Positions 27,136-35,490 of a DNA stretch of 64,000 bases are shown here, in pieces. Position 1 is the first letter of the stretch. The number at the start of each line of letters is the position of its first letter. Position numbers and translations under genes: made by a program. Source of the stretch: an uncultured Lachnospiraceae bacterium (GTDB lineage Bacteria > Bacillota > Clostridia > Lachnospirales > Anaerotignaceae); assembly GCA_944384295.1 (NCBI GenBank), contig CALWSU010000001.1, forward strand, positions 62,001-126,000, written 5' to 3'. The notes beneath the pieces were generated by a model, which saw nothing but the letters and a program-made list of their open reading frames with translations, was not told the origin of the DNA and did not search any database.

Positions 27136-27846
27136 ATGAAAATCAAAAATCCTTTTTCCGCCCTCACCCGTTTGGAATGGCTTTTATGGCTTATATCTTT
27201 ATTCGGCGTGAGTGCCTCATTCCTACTTGCACCACAAAAAGACATGCTTTCGTTGTCAGCGTCTTGTATTGGTGTCACAGCACTCATTTTTATTGCAAAA
27301 GGCATGGTATTTGGACAATTCCTGACCATTGTGTTTTCTGTATTTTATGGTTTGATTTCTTGGCATTTGCGCTATTACGGCGAAATGATTACTTATCTTG
27401 GCATGACCGCACCAATGGCTTTGGTTTCTATGATTGCTTGGTTGCGTCACCCTTACGCAGACGCGCAAGAAGTCGCTGTCAATGCCATACGCCCCAAACA
27501 AATCCTTTTATTATGTATCCTGACCGCTTTGGTCACATTTGCGTTTTATTTCATACTGCGCGCGCTCCATACTGCACGCCTGCCCATCAGCACATTATCT
27601 GTTACCACCAGTTTTTTTGCGGCGTCTTTGACATTCTTGCGCAGTCCTTACTATGCTTTGGCATACGCCTGCAATGATTTGGTTTTGATTGTGATGTGGC
27701 TTTTGGCAGCAAGTCTGGATAGTTCTTATTTCTCTATGAGCATCTGCTTTATCATGTTTTTATTGAATGATATTTATGGCTATTACCAATGGCGCAATAT
27801 GCATAAACGTCAGCAAAAAGCGTCTTCTGTGGCAGCCAATCCATAA
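27136..27846 (+). CDS. pnuC: PnuC-family vitamin/nucleoside transporter
   Basis: The protein has 236 residues with about seven hydrophobic segments and no signal peptide. The C-terminal half carries the family pattern ACNDLVLIVMWLLA and LNDIYGYYQWRNM near residues 175-225, typical of PnuC proteins, which take up nicotinamide riboside by facilitated diffusion; close relatives carry thiamine or riboflavin. Substrate cannot be told from sequence alone. AGGAGG lies eight bases before the start. It is a single-gene unit with its own promoter, structured leader and terminator, so the leader is likely its main control. Confidence 0.8.
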   Translation: MKIKNPFSALTRLEWLLWLISLFGVSASFLLAPQKDMLSLSASCIGVTALIFIAKGMVFGQFLTIVFSVFYGLISWHLRYYGEMITYLGMTAPMALVSMIAWLRHPYADAQEVAVNAIRPKQILLLCILTALVTFAFYFILRALHTARLPISTLSVTTSFFAASLTFLRSPYYALAYACNDLVLIVMWLLAASLDSSYFSMSICFIMFLLNDIYGYYQWRNMHKRQQKASSVAANP

Positions 27847-27892
27847 AAAAACAGCCGTTTTTCTTTCTGGTATCGGAAAACGGCTGTTTTTC
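27846..27892 (+). terminator. Terminator of the pnuC-like gene
   Basis: The stem AAACAGCCGTTTT/AAAACGGCTGTTT is followed by a T run. It starts right at the stop codon of the gene. Confidence 0.85.
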
Positions 27893-28005
27893 TGTTGCGC
27901 AGCATTGGAGAAGGATGGTTTAAGGGGGGGAGAATCAATCCAATGCCCGCAATTTATCAAAAAGAAACGGTTTTATTTAGGGGAACACGTTCCTCGATGA
28001 TCTTT

Positions 28006-28491
28006 TTATTCTGCTAAAATACACCCCACTGGAAATGCAGTACGAAATACTTTACGCACCAATGGACCCGCAATCAATAATTGAAATGGCAATGCCATCA
28101 CAAAATTTTTCGGAATGTTGTACAGCCAAATCTTAGGCACTGTATTCCATGCCCCTGTATGCACACAAGCTTCGATTGCGCCATATAAGGACATCGCAAG
28201 CACCATAGGCACCACCATACATACTGAAACACTGATTGCTTTTCGTATCATGCTGCTTTCTGGTTTTACTAGGAAACGAAATGCAAAGCCTTTTGCAAGT
28301 TTGGAAACCAAAAACCAATCCAAACACATTGCAACAACATAAGCAAACGGAAATCCCAGCCATGCCTCTTTCAGCACATCTATCGAAAAACCCCCATGCA
28401 ATATCGTCACATTATATAGACTCATCCAAAGTACCATTGTAAAACACATCAATACAGTAAAAATCAAACTTTCTCTTTTATTTTGCGGCAT
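28006..28491 (-). CDS. DUF2798-like small membrane protein
   Basis: The protein has 161 residues with four hydrophobic segments. The pattern FTVLMCFTMVLWMSLYN near the start and the repeated FPFAYVVAMCLDWF...KLA and LPFQLLIAGPLVRKVF near the end resemble the DUF2798 family of small membrane proteins with two similar halves. Function is not known. The start has GGAGG eight bases upstream. It is convergent with the pnuC-like gene and followed upstream by a multi-hairpin repeat copy. Confidence 0.65.
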   Translation of the reverse strand: MPQNKRESLIFTVLMCFTMVLWMSLYNVTILHGGFSIDVLKEAWLGFPFAYVVAMCLDWFLVSKLAKGFAFRFLVKPESSMIRKAISVSVCMVVPMVLAMSLYGAIEACVHTGAWNTVPKIWLYNIPKNFVMALPFQLLIAGPLVRKVFRTAFPVGCILAE

Positions 28492-28549
28492 TTATTTTTC
28501 CTCCTCTATACACCCTTTTTCTGAAAGGGGCAAACAATAATATTATCTC

Positions 28550-28780
28550 AGGGTGTCGAAAAAGTCGACACCCTGTCGTCAAAGGCTCATTTCATTCAAG
28601 CCTTTGACGAGTAGACAGAAGTATAAAGCACGAAGTTCCATCGGCTAAAAGCCTTGAAACTTCGGCTTTTCCTCGTCGGAAATAAATTCCGACTGCGGAT
28701 TTCATTTGGGAAACGCTTCGTTTCCCAATCCCTTCCGCGTTCTTGAAAAAAGTAAAAAATGTAGTTTTTTTACAGGCTGA
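28550..28780 (+). repeat. Multi-hairpin intergenic repeat, copy 1
   Basis: Copy 1 of an interspersed element. In order it holds hairpins with arms CAGGGTGTCGA/TCGACACCCTG, TCGTCAAAGGCT/AGCCTTTGACGA, an imperfect CGAAGTT/AACTTCG stem, GTCGGAA/TTCCGAC, and TTGGGAAACG/CGTTTCCCAA. It ends in a conserved tail with a run of A then T. It fills most of the 409-base gap between the DUF2798-like gene and the YczE-like gene; the last 120 bases of the gap show nothing further. Confidence 0.9.
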
Positions 28781-28900
28781 TTATCTATTTATCATTGTAT
28801 CGAAAAAAAATATACCGTGTAAGTGTTTTTTGAAATTCATCGTTTTTTACAAAGAAACGACAGTGCTATGGTTTTTTTGGAAAAAAAGCGCATGATATTT

Positions 28901-29593
28901 TTAAATTGATTTTGCAGCAGAAGTATTGACTGCTTTTTGTTGTGGTTCTATTTTATGTCCAAAAAGCAAATGCGGCATATGCGGCAATTTTCTGCCAATC
29001 CAACGGGCAACAAAGCCTACCAATAATGCCGCCACAATGGTTTCTTCGCGTACCCCCTGCAATTCTCTTACAAATACGAAAGATAATATTGCTGCTGTCA
29101 CAGACATCGTCACATCAAATACAATTTTAGAAATACCAAATTCTGTCTTCCAACGAAATACCACTGCACGCACCAAAGATTCTCCAGGCAGCATGACAAC
29201 ATCTGCAAGCACTTCGGTATACACGCCAATTCCCAATATCATACAACCGAGTACAAGATATGCAATCTGCGCCATATAACTTTGTGGAGATACAAAAAAT
29301 AATAGTTCCATACAAACGTCAATAAAATAACCAAACGCAAAGGATACAGGAAGCTGTAAGGCATGTTCCAATCGAAAATTACGTCCTAAAATTATCAGCT
29401 GCAAAGCAATCAATAACAGACTAAATACCACCGTAAAACCGCCCAATGACAACGGAAACTGCAAACTGAGCACATAAGGAATCGCAGAAATAGACGAAGT
29501 GCCTAAACTTGCTTTTGTAATCAAACTTACTCCCATTGCATTGATAAACAATCCAACCAAAAATACTACATACCGTTTTACTTTCTCTATCAT
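28901..29593 (-). CDS. YczE/YitT-like multi-pass membrane protein
   Basis: The protein has about 230 residues with five or more membrane segments. The N-terminus (FLVGLFINAMGVSLITKASLGTSSISAIPYVLS) is the signature of the YczE / DUF6198 family, whose GxxLGTSPxxxxPxxLS motif recurs; members have no proven function. I choose ATG 29593; a GTG at 29605 is also possible and neither has a strong ribosome site. The gene is divergent from a PadR-type regulator, and its promoter overlaps a PadR-type operator, so the regulator probably represses it. It may act in export of a toxic compound, by analogy with other PadR targets. Confidence 0.75.
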   Translation of the reverse strand: MIEKVKRYVVFLVGLFINAMGVSLITKASLGTSSISAIPYVLSLQFPLSLGGFTVVFSLLLIALQLIILGRNFRLEHALQLPVSFAFGYFIDVCMELLFFVSPQSYMAQIAYLVLGCMILGIGVYTEVLADVVMLPGESLVRAVVFRWKTEFGISKIVFDVTMSVTAAILSFVFVRELQGVREETIVAALLVGFVARWIGRKLPHMPHLLFGHKIEPQQKAVNTSAAKSI

Positions 29594-29667
29594 GATGTCC
29601 CACACTTTCTTTCTATTTTTTATTTGCCATTTTGTTCCGGCTGTCCAAATGTACAGCCTATTGTTTT

Positions 29668-29696
29668 ATGATATCACCTTTCTATAAACATGTCAA
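29668..29696 (-). promoter_or_regulatory. Promoter of the YczE-like gene
   Basis: On the minus strand TTGACA (29691-29696) and TATCAT (29668-29673) are spaced by 17 bases. The -35 lies inside the PadR-type operator. Confidence 0.75.
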
Positions 29697-29711
29697 TATA
29701 TACATGTTTAT
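29684..29711. promoter_or_regulatory. PadR-type operator
   Basis: A perfect inverted repeat with arms ATAAACATGT (29684-29693) and ACATGTTTAT (29702-29711) has an eight-base spacer. Its core is ATGT-N8-ACAT, the known PadR-family binding pattern. It lies between the divergent YczE-like and PadR genes. Confidence 0.8.
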
Positions 29712-29790
29712 CATATATGATATAGTATGGATTTTTTCTTGATTCTGTGCTATACTACAAACAATTTCGCAAAAAAGGAGAACCACAAGT

Positions 29791-30342
29791 ATGGGAACAT
29801 TGAAATATGCAATCTTAGGCTTACTATACCAAAAAAACATGACTGGTTATGAATTGACCAAAGCATTTGCAAGTGTTTTATTAGAGTCTTGGCGTGCCAA
29901 ACACAGCCAGATTTATCCCGAATTGAAGCAATTGACACAAGCAGGGCTTGTAGAATACGAAATCGCAATTTCTGGCACTGTTTTAGAAAAAAAAGTTTAT
30001 ACCATTACAGAAACTGGCAAATCAGAATTATTAGATTGGATTTCTACACCACATATGCTTGCGCCTATGCCAAAAGAAGAATTTCGATTACAGCTCTTTT
30101 TTTCTTCTGTTCTTTCTACACAACAACGGATTTCGCTTTTGCAAAACCAACTGACGCAAAGACAACAACGTTTGGCTGATTTGCGTTTATCAGGGCAAAA
30201 GTTTACACCTATACCGCCAAAAAACGATGCCGCTTTTTGCGATTATCTCGTATGGTTGGGTGGTGTGATGCGAGAAGAAAATGCCTGTGCATGGTTAGAA
30301 GAATGTATACGACTTTGTCAAAATCATAAACCAGAACAATAA
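29791..30342 (+). CDS. PadR-family transcriptional regulator
   Basis: The protein has 183 residues. The N-terminal winged helix (MGTLKYAILGLLYQKNMTGYEL, then SWRAKHSQIYPELKQLTQAGLV and KKVYTITETGKSELLDWI) is typical of PadR proteins. The C-terminal part is helical (residues 95-175) and would form the dimer, as in the group with a Vir-like C-terminal domain. AAGGAG precedes the ATG. An ATGT-N8-ACAT operator in the divergent gap points to control of the YczE-like gene and of itself. The inducer is unknown. Confidence 0.9.
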   Translation: MGTLKYAILGLLYQKNMTGYELTKAFASVLLESWRAKHSQIYPELKQLTQAGLVEYEIAISGTVLEKKVYTITETGKSELLDWISTPHMLAPMPKEEFRLQLFFSSVLSTQQRISLLQNQLTQRQQRLADLRLSGQKFTPIPPKNDAAFCDYLVWLGGVMREENACAWLEECIRLCQNHKPEQ

Positions 30343-30390
30343 AAAAATCGTGTATCCCAAAAATATTTGATTTGGAATACACGATTTTTT
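30343..30390. terminator. Bidirectional terminator between padR-like gene and mutY
   Basis: The stem AAATCGTGTAT.CC/GG.ATACACGATTT is flanked by A and T runs, so it serves both convergent genes. Confidence 0.85.
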
Positions 30391-30398
30391 TTCTAAAT

Positions 30399-31481
30399 TT
30401 ATTTTTCAAAAATAGACATTTGCATATTTTGCATTTCTGACAGACCATCTTTCCATATTTTTTGAAATGCGGACGGCAATGCATAGTTCGTTTCTTGTTC
30501 TGCTTGTGTCACCCATACAAAAGGGGTATCTTCTTTTGTCATCTGTTTGACAAAAACAAAATATCCCTCCATATGCCATTCGATATGCGTAAAGATATGT
30601 TTTCTTTGTCGCATAGGCTGTATTTCGGCTTCCCAAATCCCCCACTCTGCCAATACTTCTGGTAAAGGCTTTTCTTTTTCTATATTGGGCAATTCCCATA
30701 AATTCGCCAATAATCCGCCACTTTCTCGTTTATGCAGCGCGATATGTGTACCATCTGTCAAAAAGCAAACCGAAAGAAATTCCTGTGTACGTGTTTTTTT
30801 CTCGCTTTTGACCGGAAAACCCAGCATACGCCCTTGTTGATATGCCATACAAACAACACGCAAAGGACAATCCTCACATTTTGGCGTACCATTCGGCAAA
30901 CAAATGGTAGCACCCAATTCCATTAACGCCTGATTGACTTCTCCCGCATTCTGTGGTGTCAGTGCCGTTTGTATTTTTTGTTCCCAGAAACGTTTTGTTT
31001 GTTGCTGCATAATATCCTGCCCATCAGCAAACACACGCGACATCACACGCAATACATTGCCGTCTACCGCAGGATATGGCAAATCAAATGCAATAGAAGC
31101 CACTGCTCCCGCCGTATAGCTTCCAATCCCTTTCAAACCCAATAATGCTTTATGGTCGGCTGGCATTTTGCCATGATATTCTGTCATAATGGTTTGTGCA
31201 GCTGTTTGCATATTGCGCACACGGCTGTAATAGCCCAAACCTTCCCATAATTTCAATATTTTTTCTTCTTCTGCCTCCGCCAAATCTTGTATTGTGGGCA
31301 ATGCTTCCAAAAAACGTGCATAGTATGGTTTGACAGCTTCCACTCTTGTTTGTTGCAACATAATTTCAGATACCCAAATATGATACGGATTTTTTGTATT
31401 GCGCCAAGGCAAATCCCGCTTTGCCTGACGATACCATACACAAAGCAAATCAAATATTTCTTTCAGTTCAAATTCAGACAT
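30399..31481 (-). CDS. mutY: Adenine DNA glycosylase MutY
   Basis: The protein has 360 residues. It removes adenine mispaired with 8-oxoguanine. The helix-hairpin-helix region LLGLKGIGSYTAGAVASIAF, with catalytic Asp in the following PAVDGNVLRV, and the VSEIMLQQTRVEAV motif near residue 38 identify the family. A [4Fe-4S] site is present as four Cys spaced 6, 2 and 5 residues apart (about residues 195-211). The C-terminal NUDIX-like domain (from residue 225; ESGGLLANLWELP) recognises 8-oxoG. Length is normal. Confidence 0.95.
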   Translation of the reverse strand: MSEFELKEIFDLLCVWYRQAKRDLPWRNTKNPYHIWVSEIMLQQTRVEAVKPYYARFLEALPTIQDLAEAEEEKILKLWEGLGYYSRVRNMQTAAQTIMTEYHGKMPADHKALLGLKGIGSYTAGAVASIAFDLPYPAVDGNVLRVMSRVFADGQDIMQQQTKRFWEQKIQTALTPQNAGEVNQALMELGATICLPNGTPKCEDCPLRVVCMAYQQGRMLGFPVKSEKKTRTQEFLSVCFLTDGTHIALHKRESGGLLANLWELPNIEKEKPLPEVLAEWGIWEAEIQPMRQRKHIFTHIEWHMEGYFVFVKQMTKEDTPFVWVTQAEQETNYALPSAFQKIWKDGLSEMQNMQMSIFEK

Positions 31482-31515
31482 GTGTTTCTTCCTTTTAAAT
31501 AAATTTTATATATGC

Positions 31516-32142
31516 TTATGTACGCAAGCGAAAAATTTTCAAATATAGCGGAATCACCATACCACCCACACTATTTCCCAATGTCATCACCAGAATGGAT
31601 AAGAAACAATGTCCACTCCAAACACCTGCCAAAGAGAAATAATACATATTTGCAATGACATGTTCAAAACCACTTAAAATAAACACCATAACTGGTACAA
31701 ATACACCAATGACACGAATGGTAGAGGCTGTCTGATTGCGGAAAATATCCACAGCAATAAACATCAGAATACCACAGAAAATAGCTAGTAAAAAAATACT
31801 CAAAAAATCATCATTCAACTTTGTTGCAGCTATGGTTTGCACTTTTTCCGCCATACCTTCATAAATGCGACTATTTTTTACCATGAAAGCAACAATATAA
31901 GTACCTATCAGATTACCAATCCATGTAATCCCTAATTCAATCAAATAAATGGGCTTTTGTAAGGGCAAATAACCTATTTTTCCAGTAAAGAGCTGCAATT
32001 GAAACACAACAATCGTAAATAACCCAATCGCAAACAAAAAACTGCCTACCACAGGATTTTGCTGTGACAGATATACCGTGCCACCCATACCAATCAGACC
32101 ACCCGCAATGATTGCAGAAATAAATTGTCTTGCCCTTTCCAT
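31516..32142 (-). CDS. Short formate/nitrite transporter (FNT) family channel
   Basis: The protein has 208 residues from ATG 32142, chosen because AAGGAG lies nine bases upstream. Six hydrophobic segments are visible. The family signature near residue 160 (SGFEHVIANMYYFSLA) and the early GGLIGMGG motif mark it as FNT, a pentameric channel for formate, nitrite or hydrosulfide. It is shorter than typical members (about 260-280 residues), mainly at the N-terminus. It follows mutY convergently placed genes in the same direction but is probably its own unit. Confidence 0.8.
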   Translation of the reverse strand: MERARQFISAIIAGGLIGMGGTVYLSQQNPVVGSFLFAIGLFTIVVFQLQLFTGKIGYLPLQKPIYLIELGITWIGNLIGTYIVAFMVKNSRIYEGMAEKVQTIAATKLNDDFLSIFLLAIFCGILMFIAVDIFRNQTASTIRVIGVFVPVMVFILSGFEHVIANMYYFSLAGVWSGHCFLSILVMTLGNSVGGMVIPLYLKIFRLRT

Positions 32143-32317
32143 TTGCATTCTCTCCTTTTTTCTACTTCCTCTATCTGGTATATCTTACCTTTTTCAGTAT
32201 ACTGCATATTGTGTCGAAAAGTCAACAGATACACAATACAAAGTACACTTTCCACAATACATTTCATTTTGCTATTTTGCATTTTTTATGATACAATAAA
32301 AATATGCAAATATATTT

Positions 32318-32612
32318 CAGGGTGTCGAAAAAGTCGACACCCTGTCGTCAAAGGCTCATTTCATTCAAGCCTTTGACGAGTAGACAGAGGTATAAAGCGC
32401 GAAGTTCCACCGGCTAAAAGCCTTGAAACTTCAGCTTTTCCTCGTCGGAAATAAATTCCGACTGCGGATTTCATTTGGGAAATGACACACCGCAAAGAAG
32501 TGCGGACAGCCATTTATGGCTGGCATTTGCGTAGCAAATGTGTTGAACATCGTTTCCCAATCCCTTCCGCGTTCTTGAAAAAAGTAAAAATGTAGTTTTT
32601 TGACAGGCTGAA
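32318..32612 (+). repeat. Multi-hairpin intergenic repeat, copy 2 (longest form)
   Basis: Copy 2 repeats the modules of copy 1 in the same order and strand. Inside its last hairpin, between TTTGGGAAA and TTTCCCAA, it has an extra block of about 65 bases with three small hairpins: CCGCA/TGCGG, CAGCCAT/ATGGCTG and CATTTGC/GCAAATG. It lies in the divergent gap between the FNT gene and dsdA and ends 28 bases before the dsdA start. Confidence 0.9.
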
Positions 32613-32639
32613 ATATCTTTTTTAAGGAGGAAAGTAGAT

Positions 32640-33971
32640 ATGGAACAATCATTATGGAATCGTGTAAACAACAAAGCATTATTAGAATCCGTAAGCCAAG
32701 GAAAAGAAGTCATTTGGATCAATGAAAATCTGGAAAATACAGCCGATGCACTTTCTAAAATCAGTATTACCATGAAAGATATAGATGATGCAGAAGCCAG
32801 ATTGGCGCGTTTTGCTCCTTTTATCGAAAAAGTATTCCCAGAAACAGCACCGCAACACGGCTTGATTGAATCTCCTTTAACTGAAATATCACAAATGAAA
32901 CACAAGCTAGAGGAAACTTATCAAACAACCATTCCCGGTCGTCTGTTTCTCAAACAAGATAGTCATTTGGCAATTTCTGGTTCCGTCAAAGCAAGAGGTG
33001 GTATTTACGAAGTGCTGAAACATGCGGAAGATTTGGCACTGGAACACGGCAAAATTAAAATCACAGATGATTATTCCATTTTTGCTTCTCCTGAAATGCA
33101 TGACTTTTTCAGTCAATTTAAAATACAGGTAGGCTCTACTGGCAATCTTGGTATGAGTATTGGCATCATGAGTGCTGCATTGGGCTTTCATGTCATTGTG
33201 CATATGTCAGCTGACGCCAAACAATGGAAAAAAGACTTATTGCGTCAAAGAGGTGCAGAAGTCATAGAATATAATGATGATTATAGCAAAGCGGTCGAAG
33301 TTGGCAGAAAAAATTCTGATGCTGACCCTAGCAGCTACTTTGTAGATGACGAAAATTCTGTGACATTATTCTTAGGGTATGCTGTTGCCGCAAAACGCAT
33401 ACAGAAACAATTCGCAGAAAAAAATATTGTCGTAGATGCAGAACACCCACTTTTTGTATACATTCCTTGTGGTGTAGGCGGCGCGCCTGGTGGTGTTGCT
33501 TTTGGCTTCAAACAGTTATTCGGTGACCATGTACATATCTTTTTCATTGAACCCACACAAGCGCCTTGTATGCTAGTTGGTATGGCATCGGGCTTGCAAA
33601 ACGAAGTTTGTGTACAAGATTTTGGTTTGAGTGGACAAACCCATGCAGATGGTCTTGCTGTAGGACGTGCTTCTGGTTTTGTCGGTGGTGTTATGAAAAA
33701 TCTGCTTTCTGGTATTATGTCTTTAGAAGACTATCATATTTATGATTTGATGCGTGATATTGTTCATACAGAAGACATTTTCTTAGAACCTTCTGCATGT
33801 GCTTCTTTCTGGGGACCTATTCAATTGAAAAGCCCTGAAATGCAGCAATACATCAAACAACATGGATTATCTGAAAAAATGGCACAGGCAGTGCATATTC
33901 CTTGGGCAACTGGTGGTAGTTTGGTTCCTGCGGAAATTCGCGAAGAATACATGCATACACATTTGAAATAA
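32640..33971 (+). CDS. dsdA: D-serine dehydratase
   Basis: The protein has 443 residues, normal for the PLP enzyme that turns D-serine into pyruvate and ammonia. The PLP lysine lies in SGSVKARGG near residue 117, the phosphate loop in VGSTGNLGMSIG near 165 and PCGVGGAPGGVAFG near 278. The N-terminal helices fit DsdA rather than threonine dehydratase. AAGGAGG lies seven bases upstream. No dsdC or dsdX is next to it; regulation may involve the repeat element directly upstream. Confidence 0.95.
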   Translation: MEQSLWNRVNNKALLESVSQGKEVIWINENLENTADALSKISITMKDIDDAEARLARFAPFIEKVFPETAPQHGLIESPLTEISQMKHKLEETYQTTIPGRLFLKQDSHLAISGSVKARGGIYEVLKHAEDLALEHGKIKITDDYSIFASPEMHDFFSQFKIQVGSTGNLGMSIGIMSAALGFHVIVHMSADAKQWKKDLLRQRGAEVIEYNDDYSKAVEVGRKNSDADPSSYFVDDENSVTLFLGYAVAAKRIQKQFAEKNIVVDAEHPLFVYIPCGVGGAPGGVAFGFKQLFGDHVHIFFIEPTQAPCMLVGMASGLQNEVCVQDFGLSGQTHADGLAVGRASGFVGGVMKNLLSGIMSLEDYHIYDLMRDIVHTEDIFLEPSACASFWGPIQLKSPEMQQYIKQHGLSEKMAQAVHIPWATGGSLVPAEIREEYMHTHLK

Positions 33972-33982
33972 AAGTATAAATC

Positions 33983-34030
33983 AAAAAAGCAAGAGAATTG
34001 TATGAAAATACAAATTTCTCTTGCTTTTTT
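33983..34030. terminator. Bidirectional terminator between dsdA and lysA
   Basis: The stem AAAGCAAGAGAAAT-like arms AAGCAAGAGAA/TTCTCTTGCTT are bounded by A and T runs and lie between two convergent genes. Confidence 0.85.
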
Positions 34031-34043
34031 CATTCTCTAAATT

Positions 34044-35303
34044 TTATTTATCTGCAAACAATCCTGTAAAATCAAATGTTGCAAAATAATCTTTTGGTGT
34101 TTCTGCGCGACGCAGCAAAGATACACTGCCATCTTCTTTTAACAGCAATTCTGCGGAACGCAATTTACCATTATAATTATATCCCATAGAATGTCCATGT
34201 GCGCCTGTATCATGAATATAAATAATATCTCCAATATCAATTTGAGGCAGCATTCTATCTATTGCAAACTTATCATTGTTTTCACACAAACCGCCTGTAA
34301 TATCATACTTATGGTCACATGGCGCATTTTCTTTGCCCAAAACAGTAATATGATGATATGCGCCATACATAGCAGGACGCATCAAATTTGCCGCGCATGC
34401 GTCCAAACCAATATATTCTTTGTAAATATGTTTTTCATGAATTGCCTGTGCAACCAATGCGCCATAAGGTGCCAGCATATATCTACCCATTTCGGTATAA
34501 ATCGCCACATCTGTCATGCCTGCTGGTTCCAAAACTTCCATATACACTTTGCGGACGCCTTCTCCAATTGCCATAATGTCGCAGCCTTCTTCTTCTGGGC
34601 GATAAGGAACCCCTACCCCACCAGACAGATTGATGAATGCGATATGAATATCTAATTCTTCTTTTAATTCCACAGCCAATGTAAATAAAATTTTTGCCAA
34701 CATTGGGTAATATGTATTAGAACTTGTGCTGCTTGCCAAGAAAGAATGTATCCCAAAATGTTTTGCGCCCTTTTCTTTCAGCATACGAAATGCTTCTTTG
34801 ATTTGCTCTTTTGTCATACCATATTTTGCGTCACCAGGGTTATCCATAATTTCATTGCTCACCTGAAATACGCCGCCTGGATTATATCGACAACAAACGG
34901 TTTCTGGAATTGGTGCAATTTTTTCAAAAAATGGAATATGTGTAATATCATCAAAATTGATGATTGCCCCCAATTCTGCCGCCAATGCAAAATCTTCTGC
35001 TGGCGTTACATTAGAAGAAAACATAATATCATGTCCTGTCAAACCTACTGCTTTGGCAATCTGCAATTCTGTATAAGAGGAACAATCCGCGCCGCAGCCT
35101 TCCTCTTTCAAAATCTGCAAAATACCTGGTGTAGGTGTTGCCTTTACTGCAAAATATTCTCGAAAGCCCTTGTTCCAAGCAAAGGCTTGATTCACCATTC
35201 TTGCATTTTCTCGTATCCCCTTTTCATCATAAATATGAAATGGTGTGGGATATGTTTTCATAATTTCCTGAATCTGTTCCAAAGAAACAAAAGGTTTTTT
35301 CAT
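34044..35303 (-). CDS. lysA: Diaminopimelate decarboxylase-family PLP enzyme
   Basis: I start at ATG 35303 (MKKPFVSLEQ) behind GGAGAG, giving 419 residues; a longer upstream frame has no fitting ribosome site. The alanine-racemase-type barrel has its PLP lysine in EYFAVKATP near residue 45, a GCGADCSSYTEL segment, and the C-terminal CENNDKFA motif supplying the partner Cys. Family members of this form are annotated as diaminopimelate decarboxylase, the last step of lysine synthesis. Ornithine or carboxynorspermidine decarboxylase are possible alternatives. No other lysine gene is near except hom. Confidence 0.8.
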   Translation of the reverse strand: MKKPFVSLEQIQEIMKTYPTPFHIYDEKGIRENARMVNQAFAWNKGFREYFAVKATPTPGILQILKEEGCGADCSSYTELQIAKAVGLTGHDIMFSSNVTPAEDFALAAELGAIINFDDITHIPFFEKIAPIPETVCCRYNPGGVFQVSNEIMDNPGDAKYGMTKEQIKEAFRMLKEKGAKHFGIHSFLASSTSSNTYYPMLAKILFTLAVELKEELDIHIAFINLSGGVGVPYRPEEEGCDIMAIGEGVRKVYMEVLEPAGMTDVAIYTEMGRYMLAPYGALVAQAIHEKHIYKEYIGLDACAANLMRPAMYGAYHHITVLGKENAPCDHKYDITGGLCENNDKFAIDRMLPQIDIGDIIYIHDTGAHGHSMGYNYNGKLRSAELLLKEDGSVSLLRRAETPKDYFATFDFTGLFADK

Positions 35304-35490
35304 TTGTCTGCTCTCCATTTCTGCAAAATTTGGTATTATTATACCAAACTTGTATTTTATTTTCAATGGAGATTCTCTTTTCTCTTTCTTTCGACTGGTT
35401 TCTTTCGGAAATGCCTTTCTTTTTTTTGGGTTTCTGTGTATAATTGAAAAACAAATAATAACATCTTTGTAAGAATTGGGGCTTAACAAA

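Noticed and set aside
26882..27139. Small plus-strand frame of 85 codons upstream of pnuC
   Set aside because: It runs through the promoter and leader hairpin of the pnuC-like gene and has no ribosome site.
28550..28780. Insertion sequence or MITE with terminal inverted repeats
   Set aside because: No transposase, no matching inverted repeats at the two ends and no clear target duplication; described instead as a multi-hairpin repeat.
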